Counted from the first letter of the stretch, positions 1 through 13,294 are shown. The stretch is 64,000 nucleotides of DNA from Medicago truncatula (GCF_003473485.1 NC_053046.1:38277832-38341831); one strand, 5' to 3'. Program-made: numbers and translations. The notes: generated by a model from the letters alone, not told the origin.

Positions 1-378
1 TGTTAGCTATAGTGATGAGGGTTTAGAGAGTGCACTGCACATTTTGTTCTGTTTCATGTTGAGAAAAAGAAAAACACTTAGGATGCATTTGTTTCATGGA
101 TACTAAACATATTCTTGGGAATCAAAGTGTAGATTAAGAAAAGACTAAATAAATAAATAAAAAGAGAATTGTAATCTTTGTTAAGAATTGATGTATTCAT
201 CATTAATATACAAAGCAAAATACAATGACTTGAGAATGTTGCACACAATATTCATGGAGATATGTAGAAACAAGAGGAACATAAATATTTAGTGGGGTTT
301 ATTTAATTTGATGTAGAATCCCCACCTAGTTATGATACTTAATCAAATATATGTGTAGCCATTGCAGAGGATACCCAC
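1..378. other. Sequence downstream of the ankyrin gene
   Basis: No gene is visible here. The right part is probably the 3' untranslated region of the minus-strand ankyrin/PGG gene. I saw no recognisable element. Confidence 0.4.
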
Positions 379-3153
379 CTAGTTCTGATTCTCTGCGAGA
401 TATGCTAGGAAAAGAAAGGGGTAATAGGAAATGAGTCGCAAGGGTTTTTTGGTTGAAGATGATGGGACGAAAAGGACGATGTACGACAAAAACACAACCA
501 CAACCAAAATTGAAGCTACAACCAGAAACACATTTGCCAACCAAGTAAGTTCACTGATAACAGTGTAGAGTCCAGCCATAAAAGCCAAAGATAGTGAGAC
601 GAGAGCGATTCCAAGAAGTGGCATCACAATTTTCAGAGAGAAAGTCACCAATTCAGGTATTCCAAGCTTTGCCCAAAAGAGTATGATAGTAGAACTAATG
701 GAACTGAACAATGATATTGTGATGAATATAATGAAAACATGGAACATTGCATGACATAGGTTGTTTGCTTTTCCATCCGCTTCACCTGGAACAGCAAAAC
801 ATGCTGCTACTGAAGCAGTGATTATAAGGGTTGAAACCAATGTGAGTGTCTCTACTCTATCTCTAAATTGTTTGTCGGAGCCTGTCAGAAAGAAATATCG
901 TCGATCAGTTTCCTTATTCTCATTCGACTTCGAGTCACTTTCCACTGTTTGCTGTTTGGTGTCAAAGGGTTCAGCATTACTCGGCTTTGATAGTGGCAAG
1001 TTTGTGTCACTTTGTCTGGCTTTATCATGGACCAACCTTCTCAACCTTGGTTTTACACCAGCAGAATTCAAAGCCATACGAGTAAGTTGCTGCAAACATT
1101 ACATTTGTGTTACATATAAAAGGAAAAAAAAGATAATTGTCTAAAACTTTAAATAGTAAACATGTAGCTTTCTTTGTGTTCAAAAGAATTTTATAACATT
1201 CAATTGGTGAATGATCCTGATATTAAACTCCTTTTAAGTTTGTCGAAAATTGATTTTCAAAGAATGAGTTTTAGTTAAAAATTAACTGCATGGTTAATTT
1301 TTGGCTAAAAATCAATCTTGGTGACAAAAACTCCAAATTATAATCAATATGGGAGAGAAAATCAACTCTACTTTGAAGCACTCAAACATGTCAAAACCAA
1401 TTCTACATACCTCTCTAGCGGACGAATTACGAAGTTTTGAACTTGCATTGATAACTTCAACAGCTGTTTGGTTGTTTTGGTTAACCAGCTGCATATCCAC
1501 TCTTTCATCCCATGTTAAGTAAAAAACAGCTTTAGGATGACACGATTGTGCAGCCAGATGCAAAGGAGTATCTCCTTTATTATCCTTTTGATTTATCATT
1601 TTATCAAGTTCGCAAATTCGACGACTTTGTTGTAGTATGTAATCTACTACCTCATGTTTTCCATTGTATGCTGCAACATGAAGAATATTACGCTTAAATG
1701 AAGTGTCAAGCATCTCTGTGGGATCTGGACAGTATTCTAACAACTTCTCTACTACTTCCACATGGCCACCATATGATGCTAGATGAATTGGGAAATAGCC
1801 ATATTTGTCCCTTTGATTGGTGCAACATTTACATTTGCCAGTTAAATAAACAACACCTACAAGGTAACCTATAGATGCTGCATAATGAAGTGGAAGCCTT
1901 TTATATGTGTCTGTTAAATGTATCCAAGTTGGCTTCTGTTGTAGTATGTCCTTCAGCATTTCTGATTACACATGTATAATTGTGAGTTAGATCAAATATA
2001 AAAATGTATTGCTTACTTTAGAAGACGCCCTTATAAATTGGAGTCGACATGAAGGCAAGTGAAGTCTAACCAATAAGTTTTTTAACTATGATTGAAACTC
2101 GGGTTCTCTCGAATAATTTTTCGTTAACTGTAACTATTTATACTAACTAGAACTAGTTACTAAACCGCTTGATACTAATCATTTGATTTCATGGTCATAG
2201 ATTCAATATTTAACATGAATGTAAAAAGATAAGGCATAGGCTACCCTCAACAACTACTGAAATTTATCCATATGAGTAAATTTATTACCTTGATTCTGCT
2301 TCATGATTGCTGCTACAACGGGTGATAATCCTTCTGGCTTAGCAACATTGTTGGGGCGATTCGCCATGATTACTTTGACTGCTTCCTTGTCCCCATTTTC
2401 AACTGCAAGGTAAAGTATTGATTGTTTTGCATGGTTAACATTAACTAATGCAATTTCATAACACCACTTTGACGATGAATCCCCGATTTTATAGAGCTCA
2501 CAAGCTTTGAAAATCTTATCCCCACCAATTCTCTTCTTGTCACGACATAACATTGCCTCATGAAACATAGTGTTTCCTTCAACATTTTCCAGTGCCACAA
2601 ATTTTAATAGGTTCTCCCCATTTGATCTTTCCACATAGTTTTTCAATCTTTTAGTGTACTCTAACCATGCCGTTTTTATATCATGCCGTTCAAAATTAGC
2701 ATAAGCTGCCAATAGCTTTTCAACGATTGAGATGTGTCCACCTCTTGCAGCAATATGTAACGCACTCTCGTTGTTTTCATTAACCTCGAACAAAAGTTTT
2801 GGAGCATGTTCAATTACAAGACTCACAATCTTATCATTGCCATACCAAGCTGATATATGTAGGACAGTGTTTTTTGTATGTGTCTTAATTTCTGGCGAAA
2901 GAGAGGAATATGACAAATCCCTCCTTGAACCAGCTCTGTATACTTGATTAAGCAATTCATTTTGATTCTCATTGTCAATAGAGCCTGGAAGAATTTCAGT
3001 CACTTCAGATGGTTCAATTTCAATATCAGTTTCCTCACTCTGTAAGACGGTTTCATCTTGCAATATTTCAGTAAGAAAAAATTTTGCTTCAGGAGCCCCA
3101 AAATAATGTGTATTATTGTTGTTTGGATGAACAATCCTTTTTGCAATCTCCAT
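379..3153 (-). CDS. Ankyrin repeat protein with PGG-type membrane domain (ITN1/ACD6-like)
   Basis: Coding exons are 3153-2289, 1961-1411 and 1089-379. Introns are GT-AG and phase is kept (1, then 0), giving about 708 residues. Exons 1 and 2 encode ankyrin repeats with typical cores such as TVLHISAWYGN, SALHIAARGGH, FPIHLASYGGH, ILHVAAYNGKHE and TPLHLAAQS. Exon 3 encodes a linker and four hydrophobic segments: the PGG domain, ending in a short hydrophilic tail. The family is plant-specific, sits in the plasma membrane or ER, and is linked to salt, salicylate and defence signalling; ACD6 and ITN1 are examples. The exact role here is unknown. The ATG at 3153 is the first in frame and an in-frame TGA lies a few codons upstream, so I chose it, but a further 5' exon is possible. 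The name-giving PGG motif reads VPGEADG, so its second glycine is lost. Confidence 0.85.
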
Positions 3154-3249
3154 GTCTCCTGATAGATCACTTGATTGCAAAGTTGTCCTTCAATCTCAAA
3201 GTACTTCGTTCGTGACTTGGCACTGAGAGAGCAAAATAGCAATCCCTGA

Positions 3250-6200
3250 CACCAGAAATTAAGTAGTTTTATAGTTAAGTGTGAAAAAATAGTAGTTGAA
3301 AAATGTACTATTCACAATCATGCTATTTCTGTAATTAGGTCCAAAATCAAAAATCCTCAAATTACAATGACGAAATCCAAAACAAATATTTTACAGGGGT
3401 AAAACCGGAAATTACCTATATTACAGGGGGTAAAACACTATTAACCCTTGTTAATTTAGTCCTTAATTTTTTTTAGATAGGTGTAAATTAACAACCTCAT
3501 ATATGTATATGTAAAATAAGAAATATATAAGCCCCTAACAAAAAGGTAAGAAATATATAAAGTTAGTTAGGGAATGAGCGTGAATGAGTGGTCACACACT
3601 CACAATCATCAATTATTTATTTAAATGTGAGTGTGATGTGAAATAGAGAAAATCAAAATTATAAATGAGTGATCAAATGATAAGAGAAATAAAATGTGTA
3701 AAGTATAAAATAATCTTCTTTTTCTTGTTGACAATAAAGAAATAGGGAAAATAGAGAGTAGGGAAAAGTAAGTGCAAACCAAAATTATTTGAAACCGGCT
3801 CAGCAAATCTGCATTCCCTTGAATTGTACTAGTAGCAGGTTATAGTATTATTGGGTGGCAAAGATACTGAAACATGCATCTATTTATAATATTATAATTG
3901 ATTATCTAATTCTTTACGTGTGTAATGTTGATTATAATATTACGTAAAAAGATGAAAAGGGAAAGAGCTAAGTTACATCATGCCCTACACAGTACACACA
4001 CTCTCATGGTCTCACGTCTTTTGTTGTTCTATTTATGTTTTGTCGTGTGCAAAACAATGGCCACAAATTAAGAAGTATTCTTTTCCCTGTTCACAATTAA
4101 AGTTACATATCCCTCCTTTCTTGAATTTGGAGATTAAGAACATGTGTAACTCGTTGATCGTTTGCAAAAAAAAAAAAAAAAAAAAAAAACTATTCAAGTT
4201 TTCTTTTAATTTCCTAGAGTTTCCCTTTTACTTGGTAGACGAAGGGTGAATTTTTTATTTCAAACCATAAATAAATAACCTCTATAATAAAACATAAGAA
4301 AAAAAATACATTTTTATAGAGGAGTGATATTATCTTCAATGGGGATCTCACCATTTATATAGACTTGGTGCCTATTAGGTTTTTTTATTGGGGAAAAAAT
4401 ATTTTGACAATGGGACAAAGGTCTCCCATAAGCATTTAAATTTTAAGTGGGTTTCATTTTTTTAATATTAAAATATTGATTCTACCAAAAAAAAAATATA
4501 TTAAAATATTGAAATGTAATGATATAGAGTTATTGATTACTGATTAACGGGTTTCATTTAAGAAATTTGTATGTAATGATGGTTAAAAGGATTGAATGCT
4601 TATTAATATTAAGTACTAGCTACTATTAAAAAATTATAAATGTGTTATGTATACACTCTAACTCATTTAAGCACCAAAAAATTGATATCTCTATTGTCGA
4701 TGCTTTATAAGCAAAAAATACATTTCGCAATGGGTGATGCTACCCATAGCAATGGGGTAGTTTTGGCCATTTGAATAAGAAATGGTGTAGTTTATTTGTC
4801 AAAATTTAATAGAAATAACCAAATCAAAAGGTTATCACTTATTTCATTGATTTATTTTGTCATATTTTGACCCTTACTATATGTTTTTTGCTACTACAAA
4901 AGATTATCACTTTTTTTTTTAAAAGGAGATTATCACTTGTTTTATTTTCATCGTGTTGTTTTAAATTAGATTTTATATAAGTAAAAGTATTATGATTTTT
5001 TTTCTTTTAAATGGTATTTAATATATTAGCTTTTAAAAAATAAATCGAAGGAAAAAATATTTCTTCTATTTCTTTATATTTTCTTTGAATTTAATATCAT
5101 TCGCTTGCAATTACAACGATCCCAACAAATGTTTTTTCATAGGCCCAATTCAAGATGTACCCAATTATTAAGAGACTTAAGTATTTACCATGTATCCCTT
5201 CATATTAATTAAGACTCCGGATTCCATGCATTCACAAAGTCAGAGAATCCATAACGTGTGATCTCTATCGGATCATCCAAATTTCAAGTAAAGGAATTTT
5301 ATTCTTTAAATTATGAAAATTTGATTATCTTTTTTACCGTCGGATGCGTAAATGGATGCAGCCATTTAACCGTCCAGTCCAATTTTTTTTCCTCAACACT
5401 ATTAATATATATTGAATTGAATGTGAGGAAGAGTGTCGAGGAAGATTGGATCTGAGGGACATGATATGAGATTTGGTTTTTTTTTAATAAACAAATAGTT
5501 TTTATTGTAAATCTTAACCCTTGAATATTCATTTGTCATGTTTTATGCATCCATGACTTAAATGAACTAAATTGAGCATTAGGTAAATAGAGCATACCTA
5601 AACTCTATCCACAGGGGTCCAATTTTTTATCTTTTTACAGGGGGTGTATATATCTATACTTTTTTAAACAGGATCTATATAGCAAAAATCGCAAAAGAGG
5701 CCGACCCTTTATCAGACTTCAACCCAGTAGACTTTCACCCTTTTTTGTTTACAACTAAGCAGCATTTCATTTTCGCACCCCATCCCAACACTTTAATTAT
5801 CAATCTTGAAAAATGGCTCAAAAATTCGGAATTCAAAATTCCGCGACCAAACGCCACTTCTTACACCGTCATTGGAGGTACATGTGATGTTCGCACGTCT
5901 TTCCTTATCTTCACACGCTTCCACACACCTTCAAAGAAAAAAGACGATCCTAACACGCAACATTACAAGCACATTACACCACACCTCACTATCCACGTCT
6001 TTTTTTAGCCTAACACCTTCTACCACATTTCATAAATTGCCACGTCATCTTTAGATAAATTTTATCTAAATAACAGTGAAGCCCCTAATTTTTCATTATT
6101 TTTTTCCATTTTTACCCCCAACTTACCAAACATTGCATTTTGACCCCTGAATTTAAAAAATATTTATATTAATAATATTTTGCAACTTATTTTTTGGATG

Positions 6201-7780
6201 TTTATTCTCTTAAACTTGGTAAAATTTCCATTTACCCCCTTGAATATTGTGTTGCAACGAATTCAATTTAATCATTAAAAATTCGTCAGAAGACATCAAC
6301 CTCAACATGAAATAAAAATGAAAGGAAACAAATTCAACAGTTACAATATGAAGGTTAAGCAAGTTCAATTGGATGAATACCAACAGATATCATCAGTTTA
6401 CACATCTAATAGTGATTCTTCCTCAACTAGACATTGTCGACCACATTGGAAATCATCCATAAATAATGACAATATTAGAGAATAAATTTTTGATTTTGAA
6501 GAAAAATTTCAGCCCGATGGGTTTGTAGATTAGATATAAATTGTTGAGCTAGTGTTCGAGTATAATGAGGTACTCTAAGATAAGAAGGTAAAGATGAGAT
6601 ATCAATCGTATACAAGAGATATTTGTTTTAATTTTTAAAACTAATAAAAATATGATTTAAGCAACCCAATAATACAAACTAATATTTGAGTGAAAGAATG
6701 GGTACTATAAAATTGATTTGATTCCTTAAGAAAAAAAATGAATTGATAACTATAGACCCATTCAAAAAATTAGTAGATTTTTTTTTAAATAAAAAATAAA
6801 AAATTAGATACGGGCAGCAATATATAATTTCTCAAGTACAAATTATTTTTTATTATAATTTCTCAGAATGAACATTAATATTCAATTAATAAAAACATAA
6901 TAACAATGCTCGTCTTAGCTTATGGCCTAGTACGTTTTCCGATGGCACTATTTGTTACATGTGTTGTTTGTATTCAAAATTGATGGTATTTTTGAAAGAG
7001 AAAATGTCAGCTCAAAAGAGCTAAAATAAATTGTTTTTTTTATATATGGTATAGATTTCTTAAAATCAAATTTTTTTTTTGGAAGATATTTCTCTAAATG
7101 AGTAGTAATATTCAATTAACAAGAACATAATAACAATGCTCACATAATGCGAGTTTAACAATGCTCATGCTCACATAATACATGTATGGGTCGGAATCCA
7201 AACTCCAAATAATCTATTTATTTATTTCAAACGTAAATTTTTAATCACTAAACAACTGAAGAAAGAAACAAAAAACGGTGAACCTTTCTTTCCGAGATGC
7301 TTCAACTTCTTTTTCTTAAATTTGGTGATTCAACAAATAAACCTGCCTAATTCTACCATATGAAAAAACCAAATCAAGCCAACATTAGATTCCATGCACC
7401 TTCTTTCAAATTATTAATGATAATCATTACATCATCAAAAATACATGAGTCACAAAAGAAGAACTTGGATTCATAGATGCTTATCTTTTATCATTTGTTC
7501 ACTGTGATTATGACTTTATTATGGCAAGTTAGGATCCAAATTAGGAATGCAAAATGCCCTCACTTTCAAAAGCTAGTCCTCATTTAACACGTACCACACA
7601 ATCATAGCCTATATAATTCCAAATCATGGGGAACACAAATTTGTACATTCAGCATTTTGGGCCACATAACATAACAAGTGGACCTATTACAAGGTAGTTA
7701 AATGCCAAAGCATATCATACAAAAAAAAAAACAACTCTATCATTTCAAATCTTATTCTTCTACCTTATATTCTTCCAGGC
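3250..7780. other. Gene-free spacer between the ankyrin gene and NPF transporter
   Basis: The spacer is AT-rich with no convincing gene. It has a poly(A) run near 4166-4189 and short open frames at 5745-6054 with no family signature. An imperfect direct repeat of about 55 bp occurs at 6857-6910 and 7086-7140; both copies end in the shared string ACATAATAACAATGCTC. Promoter sequence for the transporter probably lies in the last few hundred bases; CCTATATAATTC near 7608 could be a TATA region. Confidence 0.4.
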
Positions 7781-7835
7781 CACTAGTATTTTGTTGCTGA
7801 AACACTTACACATTATCTCCAACAGAACATACAAC

Positions 7836-10800
7836 ATGGTATTCATTTCATCTTGTACAATTTTTGTACTTGTTCAAAGTTCAAACCTTGAAACTTTGTT
7901 AATGACTTAATTTTTTTTGTATAGGTTCTTGTTGCAAGCAATGGAGAGAAAAAAGGCACAGAAGACAATGCTGCGGTCGATTTTCGAGGTCATCCGGCTG
8001 ACAAAACAAAATCCGGAGGATGGCTAGCAGCAGGACTAATCTTAGGTATTTTTCAATCCATAGAAAGTTTTTTAAGTCTCAATTTTATTTGGTTCCATCA
8101 AAATCATCATGTATAATTTTTTTTTGTGCAGGTACTGAACTTGCTGAAAGAATATGTGTTATGGGAATTTCCATGAACTTAGTGACATACTTGGTTGGAG
8201 ATTTACATCTCCATTCAGCTAGTTCTGCTACCATAGTTACCAACTTTATGGGAACTCTCAACTTGCTTGGCCTTCTTGGTGGTTTTCTAGCTGATGCAAA
8301 ACTTGGCAGATACTTAACTGTTGCCATATCTGCAACCATAGCTACAGTGGTAAAATTTTCAAGCTTTGAATATTTTTATAAACTAGTATGTATATCCCTA
8401 TTTTTATTGAATTTATTAGCACACACTTTTCTAATTCTGTGGAAGTTGTATTCACAATTATTATTATTAATTAATCTAGTACTAATGACCATTTTTAGAA
8501 CTGTCTCCGAGGGGATTTGAACTCCATCACTTGAGGTTACGAGATTATGTTCTTACCACTAAGCCGATATCTCTTAAACAAAAGTGGTATTCATAAATTC
8601 ATGCAAATAACATATTAAGAAAATAGAAGAAATTGAAAGTAACTGCATGTGTTTCTATCGTGTCGGACACCAGACACGCTTTTAACCTGAAGTGCTGTTA
8701 CTTTCTACTTTTTTTGACACTTGTTGTGTTGCAACAGGGTGTGTGTATGTTAACTTTAGCTACAACAATTCCTAGCATGACACCTCCACCATGCAGTGAA
8801 GTAAGAAGACAACACCATCAATGCATTCAAGCAAGTGGCAAACAGTTATCACTTCTCTTTGCAGCACTTTATACAATAGCTTTAGGTGGTGGAGGAATAA
8901 AATCCAATGTGTCAGGATTTGGATCTGATCAATTTGACACAAATGATCCAAAGGAAGAGAAGAATATGATATTTTTCTTCAATAGATTCTACTTTTTTAT
9001 AAGTATTGGATCCTTGTTTTCAGTTGTTGTATTGGTTTATGTTCAAGACAATATAGGAAGAGGTTGGGGATATGGAATTTCAGCAGGGACAATGTTGGTA
9101 GCAGTTGGTATTTTGCTTTGTGGTACTCCATTGTATAGATTCAAGAAACCTCAAGGAAGTCCTTTAACTATTATTTGGAGGGTTTTGTTTTTGGCTTGGA
9201 AGAAGAGGACTCTTCCTATTCCTTCTGATCCTACCTTACTCAATGGTTATCTTGAAGCTAAGGTCACATATACAGACAAATTCAGGTATTTGTCATCATT
9301 CTTGTAAAAGCTGTGAATAGTAGTGTTAGTTAGGACTTCAATTATTGCACACTAACTAATCACTTTTAACTGATTTATCATTATTGGGGGTAGCCAAAGT
9401 GTTTTTTTACTTTTCAGAAATTATGTTATCTTTTTATGACTCATTTCTAGAAAAAGACATACTATAATTGATTGATCAGCAATCTATCAAAAATATCTTA
9501 AAAGATGCTCCACAAATATTCTGTCTTGCTTTGGTCACTTGTGCATAAGTGTGTCAATTTTGGTCTAGTTAGCAATCCCTGTCAGTCTTTTGAATTGTAT
9601 TGTATAGTATTCTTTTGGTATAATGGAGAATCATATCTGATTTTTTCTGACTCTTCTATGGCATCTAGAATTGTATCTTGCAACTATTTATGTGATTAAT
9701 TCATTCTTCTCAAGTTAGCACCTAGCTTAAGACCATAGCACTTGCTGGCATATCCCTCCAATGTCTTTGGACTAATATTTTCGGATGGTTACATGGAACG
9801 TAATGGTCGTTGAACAACTCTCTCTAAGAGACTTTGAACTTTATCGTTTGAGATTATAAGTCAGATTCTTAACACTAAATTGACACCTCATCATAGACTC
9901 GGTTGCATGGTCCAATGTTGATATATTATCGTAGATGATAGGCAATAATTGAAATAGAATCTTATAGGGTATCAAAAGCAAAAATTACCATAATTTCGAG
10001 GAATCATTTATAGACATAGTGTCCTTCATATTCATAATCTAGAAAATGGTAAACCAAAAGAAATAAGGAATAGAGATTTAATCTATCTTCATTGGAATTT
10101 TGTATGACAGGTCCCTTGACAAAGCAGCAATCCTAGATGAAACAAAGTCAAAAGACGGAAACAACGAAAATCCATGGTTAGTTTCAACAATGACTCAAGT
10201 TGAGGAAGTTAAGATGGTAATTAAACTCCTTCCCATTTGGTCAACATGCATACTCTTTTGGACAGTTTATTCACAAATGAACACCTTCACAATTGAGCAA
10301 GCTACATTCATGAACAGAAAAGTTGGATCACTAGAGATTCCAGCAGGATCCTTGTCAGCTTTTCTCTTCATTACAATTCTCCTCTTCACTTCCCTAAATG
10401 AAAAAATAACTGTACCATTAGCAAGAAAAGTCACTCACAATGCTCAAGGACTCACAAGTCTTCAAAGAGTTGGAATTGGACTTATTTTCTCTATTGTTGC
10501 AATGGTTGTTTCTGCTATTGTTGAGAAAGAAAGAAGGGACAATGCAGTTAAAAAACAAACTGTAATAAGTGCTTTTTGGCTTGTGCCTCAGTTTTTTCTA
10601 GTTGGTGCTGGAGAAGCTTTTGCTTATGTTGGACAGCTAGAATTTTTCATAAGGGAAGCACCTGAGAGGATGAAATCTATGAGTACTGGTCTTTTTCTAT
10701 GTACACTTTCAATGGGATATTTTGTTAGTAGTTTATTGGTTTCAATTGTGGACAAAGTAAGCAAGAAAAGATGGTTGAAGAGTAATCTTGATAAGGGTAA

Positions 10801-10987
10801 GTTAGATTACTTCTATTGGTTACTAGCAATTCTTGGAGTGCTGAATTTTGTACTTTTTCTTGTCTTATCAATGAGGCATCAATACAAAGTTCAACACAAC
10901 AATATTGAGAGTAATGACAATGTAGAGAAAGAGCTTGTGCTTGTGAATGAAGTCAAAGTTGGAATTGATGGGAAGGAAGAAGTATAG
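7836..10987 (+). CDS. NPF6: NRT1/PTR family transporter, NPF6 clade (NRT1.3/NPF6.4-like)
   Basis: Proton-coupled major-facilitator transporter, probably for nitrate and possibly other substrates, at the plasma membrane. Exons are 7836-7838, 7925-8045, 8132-8349, 8738-9285 and 10111-10987; phases agree and the product is 588 residues. The first coding exon is just ATG. The proton-coupling motif ExxER is present as ELAER (44-48). GGFLADAKLGRY follows in TM2-TM3, and there is a long central loop and twelve hydrophobic segments. Thr104, after LGRY, aligns with the phosphoswitch Thr101 of Arabidopsis NRT1.1. The nitrate-contacting His356 of NRT1.1 aligns with Tyr350 (FWTVYSQ). From remembered family sequences it is closest to Arabidopsis NPF6.4 (NRT1.3), and thus near the Medicago MtNRT1.3/NPF6.8 group. 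Which paralogue it is cannot be decided here. Introns 3 and 4 hold tRNA-like SINE relics. Confidence 0.93.
8501..8576 (-). repeat. tRNA-like SINE relic in NPF intron 3
   Basis: Read on the minus strand, GGCTTAGTGGTAAGA resembles a Pol III A box and GAGTTCAAATCCC resembles a B box. It is too degenerate and lacks the stems for a working tRNA, so I call it a SINE-type relic. Confidence 0.4.
9815..9896 (-). repeat. tRNA-like SINE relic in NPF intron 4
   Basis: It matches the relic in intron 3 in general form: a degenerate B-box-like AAAGTTCAAAGTC and an A-box-like TTTAGTGTTAAGAA on the minus strand. It is probably an older copy of the same family. Confidence 0.3.
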
Positions 10988-11396
10988 AGAATCATTTTGT
11001 TTGGCATTATAGATTGTGCAGGAGGTAAATATAATGCCTCATGTTTGTTGATTTTGAGTGATTTGTAGAACATTATTTTTTACAAGATGATTGTTATGTA
11101 CTATTAAGTGTTGACAAATAGATATTTAGTATGTGTTTGGTTTGGAAGTAGGTTGAACAATAAATTTTTAGAATTATAACTAGGTGGTTTCAGATCATCG
11201 TTAGCAGCACTCAGTGAGGACTTCGGCTTATCCCCATCTTTCTCACCATCTTTATCATCAACCCGCTATTCATCCCTCTCATCATCCCAACGTAAAAATT
11301 ATGTTTGAAAAGACTATAATTCTAACTTTAAGTTAGAATCATTTACAGAAGAAAAATAAATTAATTCCAATTAAGAACTCTTAAAAATAAATCAAT

Positions 11397-12250
11397 GAGT
11401 GTGTTTGGATAGAAGAATGTTTTGAGGTAATGCGATGTTTTGAGGAAATTCAAATATTTTTATGTGAATTCCATTGTTTGGATAATAGCATGGAGAATTT
11501 TCAAAATGATTGAATTTTTCCTTAAAAAAAAAGGCTAAAATATGGTTTTAGTCCCTGTAAAAAAAAAAATTGTTTTTTGTCCCTGCAAAATTTTTTGTTT
11601 TTGAAAATAGTTCCTGTAGGGTTCAAAAACAAAAAATTTGCAGGACCTTTTTTAAAAACAAAATATTTTGCAGAGACCAAAAACTACAAAATTAGTTCAG
11701 TTATAATGTGTCACGTATGCAAATCATCACAAAAGTGGGGTCAGAGACTATTTTCAAAAACAAAAAATTTTGCAAGAACCAAAAATAATTTTTTTTTTTT
11801 TTTTTACAGGGACTAAAACCATATTTTAGCCAAAAAAAAATGATGGAATTTTATGAAGTATTTTATTCAAGTTAAATTTATAGAATTTTAAACCACACCT
11901 AAAAATTAGAAATTTCAAATTTCTTCATTATTATGATTTTTCAAATTTTACATTTTGGTCCTTAAATTTTTAATTTGACCCTAATAAATTTCCAAAAAAA
12001 ATTAAATTGACCCCTCAAATTTATCAAAAATTATAATTTGACCCACAATTTTTTTGAAATTTACAAATTGACCCTTAATTTCAATTTTTAAATTTGGTCC
12101 AATCAAAATCAAAAATGCTGACAATGAAATTAATTATTACTTCATCCAAACATAAGTATTAAGAAATGAAAGTAATTTAATTGAATCATTTTAATTACCT
12201 AGAGTTCTAAATTCTTTAAGATTTACCAATTACCTCATCCAAACACACTC
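11397..12250. mobile_element. TIR element hosting a nested MITE
   Basis: The left end begins GAGTGTGTTTGGAT and the right end finishes ATCCAAACACACTC, a 14-bp perfect inverted pair. Weaker inverted similarity continues inward (left GAATGTTTTGAGGTAATG; right ATTACCTCATCC). No clear target duplication is visible. It contains a second element at 11533-11831, so it inserted first. Confidence 0.55.
11533..11831. mobile_element. MITE, Mutator-like (299 bp)
   Basis: The ends are long inverted repeats: GGCTAAAATATGGTTTTAGT at the left and its complement at the right, continuing through GTCCCTGTAAA. Each end is flanked by exactly nine A (11524-11532 and 11832-11840), which fits a 9-bp Mutator-type target duplication, though homopolymers are weak evidence. 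There is no coding capacity. Confidence 0.75.
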
Positions 12251-13294
12251 CTTTTACCAAAGAAATATATAAATAAACTCCTTTTAGTAGCCTGCTTATT
12301 AAAGCAGATGCCTAAATTTTTACTAATGTTTATCAATTAAAAATTTACAAAGTTAGATTCTAGACTAAAACAAGATCTTCAAAGCAAGTTAACCATCAGA
12401 AGCAGAGCTATTATTAGCTTTGAGTACATATGACAGTTTATTATTAAGAAGACCAAAAATTTTGGATGCTGTCATTGTTGGAATGCAATTAGGAGATGTG
12501 ATTTGAAGACCAAATATTTGGTTGTTATCATTTTGGATTGCAATTAGTTGGAAGAGATAAATTGATCCTCGAATTAGTGATCGTTTAGTCAATTTAGAAA
12601 ATACATCCCTGTAAGTAATTTATATATTGTATGTTTCAATCTATATGATATCCTCGTGGACTTGTTGTGTGTAAGAGGCTATGCCATGATATATTAAATG
12701 AACATTTGACCTTTCATGTTTGTAAACTTTAGCTAACACATCAAATTCAAACACGTTAAATCTTTGGTTAACCGGTCAAACTGGCCGGTCATGTTCAATT
12801 TTAATAACATCATTTTTAGTCCATAAATTTCACCAAAGATGGATGTAGAAATTTTGGATAGTAAAGACATCATATGTATATTTCTAAGAAATTTTAAATT
12901 TTGTTCTCTATATGTATTAAATGTATAGATTAAATTGATTAGCGAAAAGTAAATTTGAAGACTAAATTAACTAAATTAAATACACATTTAAATTTTAAAG
13001 AGTAAAATAATAAAATACACATTTAAATTTAGTTTCATAAAAATCAGAACACAGTGGAGGGAAAATATAATATAAGTCTATGTTTTGCCATATTATTGTC
13101 TTAGTGTGTTAAACACTACAAAAAATTGTTTTTCAAAATATAGTGTAGACCATTGCCTACACACCTCAACACATGGGTCAGTCCCTGAAATTCACATACC
13201 ACCTCTGTTCTAATCTATAAGCCGCCTATAGAAGAAAAAAAATGTCCATAAACATAAATTCAATGCATATTAGTTTTATCACTATTTAATTTTT

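Noticed and set aside
761-1144. Plus-strand open frame of 127 codons
   Set aside because: It is antisense to exon 3 of the ankyrin/PGG gene and has no family features of its own.
5745-6054. Overlapping open frames of 87 and 82 codons
   Set aside because: Composition is low-complexity, no splice context or known domain is seen, and two frames are open at once, which suggests chance.
12389-12592. Minus-strand frame of 67 codons
   Set aside because: No domain, no splice partners and no similarity to neighbouring genes are visible.
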